NCBI RefSeq assembly: GCF_913063425.1 | Contig: NZ_CAJXYK010000042.1 | Location: 1-55,190 of the forward strand | Direction of reading: 5' to 3' | Source: an uncultured Thiohalocapsa sp. | GTDB lineage: Bacteria > Pseudomonadota > Gammaproteobacteria > Chromatiales > Chromatiaceae | Length of the DNA stretch: 55,190 bases | Notes under the pieces: model-generated | The model's database searches: none | Told to the model about the DNA's origin: nothing | What the model saw: only the letters and a program-made list of their open reading frames with translations | Program-made: the position numbers and the translations under genes | In this document: piece after piece, positions 51,562 to 55,190 of the stretch | Numbering within the stretch: the stretch's first letter is position 1 | How the letters are laid out: every line of letters starts with the position of its first letter

Positions 51562-51804
51562 ATGAGTATCGAAGTCGGTTCCTATGACGCCAAGACCAAG
51601 CTGCCCGAGTTGCTCCGCGAGGTGCAGGCCGGCCGTCGCTTCACCATTACGCTGCGTGGTAAGCCGGTCGCGGATCTCGTTCCCAGCGAACAAGACAAAC
51701 GTGCGGACCCCGGCGAGGCCATCGCCGCGATGCGTGCTTTCCCTAGAGTCCAAGGCGTCGCAGCCGCGGACGTCGAGGATTGGATCGCGGAGGGTCGCCG
51801 ATGA
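51562..51804 (+). CDS. Phd/YefM family antitoxin
   Basis: An 80-residue antitoxin: MSIEVGSYDAKTKLPELLREVQAGRRFTITLRGKPVADLVPSEQDKR is the Phd fold (AKTKLPELLREV helix, GKPVADLVP strand) and DPGEAIAAMRAFPRVQGVAAADVEDWIAEGRR the toxin-binding tail. Overlaps the VapC start as ATGA. Placed between drmD and drmMI, inside the defence locus, on the same strand. Confidence 0.88.
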   Translation: MSIEVGSYDAKTKLPELLREVQAGRRFTITLRGKPVADLVPSEQDKRADPGEAIAAMRAFPRVQGVAAADVEDWIAEGRR

Positions 51805-52232
51805 GCCTGGTGCTCGACGCATCCATGGCCCTGGCGTGGATCTTGGCGCGCGCCGACCCCGATGAACGCCTGTTGGCGGACCAGGCCCTGGAAACATTGG
51901 CCGAACAGCCGGTGCTGGTGCCAGCCCTGTGGCATATCGAGATCGCCAATGCATTGCTGGTCGCGGAGCGCCGGCAAGTGGTCCGGGAGGCCCAGGTCAT
52001 CGACTACCTGAACCGTCTCGCCCGCCTACCCATCCAAACCGACGACGTCCGCGTCGCCAGCCGGCAGGAGTCGATCATGGCCCTGGGCCGAGCCCATCGG
52101 TTATCGGCCTACGACGCCAGCTACCTGGAGCTCGCGCTCCGGACCGGCTCCGCCCTGGCCTCTTTCGACGCCAAGCTCCTGTCGGCAACTCGCCAGGTCG
52201 GCGGCGCGGTTTTCGGGGTCGCCTCCGCATAG
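51801..52232 (+). CDS. vapC: VapC-type PIN domain toxin
   Basis: A 143-residue PIN ribonuclease: LVLDASMALAWILARADPDERLL with the first Asp (LVLDAS), PALWHIEIANALLVAERR with the Glu, LSAYDASYLELALRTGSALASFDAKLL with the later acidic residues. All expected active-site acids are present, so this toxin looks functional, unlike the PIN gene at 4031-4459. Forms a toxin-antitoxin pair with the Phd gene before it. Only 36 bases separate it from the methylase gene. Confidence 0.9.
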   Translation: MSLVLDASMALAWILARADPDERLLADQALETLAEQPVLVPALWHIEIANALLVAERRQVVREAQVIDYLNRLARLPIQTDDVRVASRQESIMALGRAHRLSAYDASYLELALRTGSALASFDAKLLSATRQVGGAVFGVASA

Positions 52233-52268
52233 GCCAAGACCCGGCAGAGCGCTTGCTGAGACCGCGCC

Positions 52269-55190
52269 ATGGGAACCGAAGAACGCCTCGATGTCTTCCC
52301 CGGCATCGGCAACGAGAACGAGTTCTACAGCCACCACTTCTTCGCGCACGTCTTCAAGTCGCGCCTCAAGGACTGGCTGAAGGAGCAGGCATCCGCCACC
52401 CCGGACGCTGAGCCGGCACCGGAGCCCGTCGACAAGCAACTGCGCCGCCTCGCCGCCCCCTTCTTCCAGCGGCACGCCGACTATCCGCAGGAGGCCGACT
52501 TCGCCGCCCGCCTGCGCTGGCACCGGGACCTGCACCGCGGCCTGCTCGGCGCCCTGGGCTACACCATCGAGCCACAGGAGCGCGAATGGATCGGCGGCCA
52601 GCCGCTGCCCGTCTGGTGCGCCCTCGGCCGCGGCAACCCGGGCGGCGACGCCGACCTGCCGGAGCTGGTGGTCATCCCCGCCTTCAACCCGCAGCAGAAG
52701 CCCAGGCCCGACGACCCGGCCACCGACCCGCTGGACGTCACCCTGTCCCCGCGCCACTTCCGCATCGAAGAGCTGCCGGCCGCCTACTTCGGCAAGCGCA
52801 GCAAGACCCCGCGCCCACTGACGGAGCTGCTCTCCGACGCCCTCTTCGCCGCCGATCACCCGCCGCGCTTCGTGCTGCTGGTGGGCGAGCTGGAATGGCT
52901 GCTCATCGACCGCTTCAAGTGGCCCGCGAACCGCTTCCTGCGCTTCGACCTCGCAGAGATCCTCGGCCGCAAGCCGCCGGCGACCCTGAACGCCTGCCAT
53001 GCGCTGCTGCACCGCGACGCACTGTGCCCAGAAGACGGCGACGGTCTGCTGGACACCCTGGACGCCGAGTCCCACAAGCACGACGCCGGCGTCAGCGAGG
53101 ACCTCAAGTACGCCCTGCGCGAGGCCATCGAGCTGCTGGGCAACGAGGCCGCGTGCCAGCTCATCGCCGAGCACGGCTTCACCTACACCGGCACCGCCAA
53201 ACCGCTGGACGCGGGTCGGCTCAGCGCCGAGTGCGTACGCCTGGTCTATCGGCTGATCTTCCTGTTCTACATCGAGGCCCGCCCGGAGCTGGGCTATGTG
53301 CCCATCAACAAGAGCGATGTCTACACCCGCGGCTACAGCCTCGAGCACCTGCGCGACCTGACGCTGACGGACCTGCACACCACCGCGGCCCAGCAGGGCA
53401 GCTATTTCGATGAGACCCTGCGCAAGCTCTTCACCATGGTGGCGGACGGCACCGTCGCCGGCGGGCAGCCCATGCAGCAGAGCCTCGCCGCCACCGTCAA
53501 CGCCTTCGAGCTGCCGCCGCTGGACAGCCGGCTGTTCGACCCCGCCAGCACGCCGCTCCTGAACCGCGTCCGCTTCCGCAACCACCTCTGGCAGACGGTG
53601 CTGCGCGGTCTGTCCTTCGCCAAGGACCCCAAGACCCGCCGCACCCGCCGCGTGAGCTACCAGGCGCTGTCCATCAACCAGCTCGGGGCCGTCTACGAGT
53701 CCCTGCTGTCCTACCGTGGGTTCTTTGCGAGCGAAGACCTGTACGAGGTGATGCCGGCGGCGAAGAAGAAGCCGAAAGCGCCCCGACGACATCCTGAAGC
53801 TGCGGGTGCTGGAGCCCGCCATGGGCAGCGCCGCCTTCCTGAACGAGGCCGTCAACCAGCTCGCCGCGGCCTACCTGAGCCGCAAGCAGCAGGAGCTCAG
53901 GCGCCGCATCCCCCACGACCGCTACCCCCAGGAGCTGCAGAAGGTCCGCATGCGGCTCGCGGACGCCAACGTCTTCGGCGTGGACCTCAACCCCATCGCC
54001 ACCGAGCTGGCCGAGGTCAGCCTCTGGCTCAACGCCATCTACGGCGAGACCGACGACACCGGCCGCCCGCTGCCGGCCCGCGTGCCCTGGTTCGGCTACC
54101 AGCTCTTCACCGGCAACTCCCTCATCGGCGCCCGGCCGCAGGTGTTCCGCGTCGCCCAGCTGCATGCGCCCAGGAAGATCAAGCAGGCCGGCAAGTCCGT
54201 CCCGAACCCCGAGTGCTGGCTCAACGCCGAGCCCCGCCGCGTCACCCTGGACGCCCCCCGCCAGAACGACGAGATCTACCACTTCCTGCTCCCCGACGAG
54301 GGCATGTGCGACTACGCCAACAAGGCGGTCAAGACCTATCACGACGCCGAGCTGAAGCAGATCAAGGACTGGAAGAAGGGGCTGATCGGCCGCTTCGCCG
54401 ACGTCGAAATCCGCCGCCTCCTGCAGCTCAGCGCGCGCATCGACGCCCTCTGGCGCGAGCACGCCGCACAGCTCGCCCGCGACCGCGCCCGCACCGAGGA
54501 CCCGCTGCCGGTCTGGCCGGACACCCGTGCCGGCACCGTCACCACCCGTGCCAGCAAGGACGCCACCCGCAAGGCCGGCATGCTGAGCGAGGACGGCGAC
54601 CTGGCCACCCCCTACCGCCGCCTCAAGCTGGTGATGGACTACTGGTGCGGGCTCTGGTTCTGGCCCCTCGACAAGGCAGCCACCCTGCCCTCCCGCACCC
54701 AATGGCTCAGCGAGGTGGGCGCCATCCTGGACGGCAACATCATGGACATCCCAACGACGGATCAAGTGCAGACGGAGCTGGACCTGGCGCCTGAGCCAGC
54801 CAAGGTCGAGCAACAGGCCCTGGTGCCGGAGATCCAGGGCACGCTGTTCGACGACCTCCCCGGCCAGCGCGCCCTCGCCGCCGCCTCCGGGTCCCGCACC
54901 CTGCACGACCGCTACGGGGAGCTCCGCATCAAGCGGCTGCGCGAGTACTTCCCCCGCGTCGTGCAGGTGGAGCGCCTCGCCGAGCGCTACCGCTTCTTCC
55001 ACTGGGAGCTGGCCTTCGCCGACCTCTTCCGCTGGCACCGCCCCGCTCCCGGCGGCAACGCGGCCGAGGCCGAGCGCGGCGGCTTCGACCTCATCCTCGG
55101 CAACCCGCCCTGGATCAAGGTGGAATGGGAGGAGAAAGGCGTCCTCGGCGAGGCGGACCCGAAGATCGCCATCCGCAAAATGAGCGCCTC
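52269..55190 (+). pseudogene. drmMI: N6-adenine DNA methylase, DISARM DrmMI-like (frameshifted, cut by window edge)
   Basis: Starts MGTEERLDVFPGIGNENEFYSHHFFAHVFKSRLKDWL and runs about 506 residues through an Eco57I/DrmMI-type N-region (LLVGELEWLLIDRFKWPANRFLRFDLAEIL, FLFYIEARPELGYVPINKSDVYTRGYSLEHLR). A C-run of four at 53781-53784 shifts the frame. Dropping one C joins AKKKPKAP to DDILKLRVLEPAMGSAAFLNEAVNQLA (SAM motif I), and the frame then stays open to the edge through FDLILGNPPWIKVEWEEKG (motif IV NPPW). Homopolymer indel, sequencing error or true loss cannot be told apart. It methylates host DNA in DISARM. Confidence 0.85.

Noticed and set aside
1-55190. Integrated prophage or integrative element
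   Set aside because: No integrase, transposase, recombinase or phage structural gene is seen, and the only tRNA gene is not flanked by a duplicated end.

Overview
The window is GC-rich DNA with gammaproteobacterial gene content: an rnr-rlmB pair, a prkA-yeaH-spoVR operon, msrPQ, an RpoN/NtrC-type promoter and NarL-type signalling. PEP-CTERM-like and VPLPA-CTERM surface proteins plus dense families of short repeats point to an environmental, possibly Chromatiales-type (purple sulfur) bacterium. That placement is inference; no rRNA or photosynthesis gene is present.

Layout. 1-5 kb is an accessory, decaying region: the start of an alkaline-phosphatase-superfamily protein, an intact BrnT/BrnA pair, a RelE/antitoxin pair whose toxin is cut short by a TAG, an RHH/PIN pair whose toxin carries an in-frame TGA, three copies of the tail of a PEP-CTERM-like gene (one frameshifted, two remnants), and several palindromic repeats. 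5-9.5 kb holds a lipoprotein-type alpha/beta hydrolase, rnr-rlmB and tRNA-Leu(CAG). 9.5-12 kb has a broken Fic gene with a pentapeptide-repeat tail, two small membrane proteins and a BASS transporter. 12-20 kb is envelope and stress: a large YcbB-type L,D-transpeptidase and the prkA-yeaH-spoVR operon, preceded by a sigma-54 promoter and an NtrC-like enhancer. 20-29.4 kb has an amino-acid permease, moaE, msrQ/msrP, a translationally coupled galE plus two glycosyltransferases, and a CPA1-type antiporter next to a MITE-like element.

29.7-35.1 kb holds a PrsT-like TPR lipoprotein, a VPLPA-CTERM protein and a decayed cluster of PliG-like and LprI-like (lysozyme-inhibitor-like) genes around one intact small lipoprotein. 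35.2-38.6 kb is a general stress/envelope group: CsbD, GlsB/YeaQ, a BON-LysM protein and a second L,D-transpeptidase. 39.2-44.5 kb is a surface-to-transcription cascade: TonB-dependent receptor, YfiR-like periplasmic protein, CHASE8-like histidine kinase and NarL-type regulator. It is followed by an intact PliG-like paralogue, an SpoT-like HD hydrolase, mtnC, an XpaC-like protein and a 44-residue ORF missed by usual length cut-offs. From 48.5 kb to the end is the start of a class-1 DISARM-like phage-defence locus (DrmD helicase, DrmMI methylase) with a Phd/VapC module between the two genes and a frameshift in the methylase. The locus runs off the right edge.

Core genes are intact, while accessory genes repeatedly carry a single nonsense or frameshift change. 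The envelope theme recurs: two L,D-transpeptidases, lysozyme-inhibitor-like proteins, exosortase-type surface proteins and a glycan operon.
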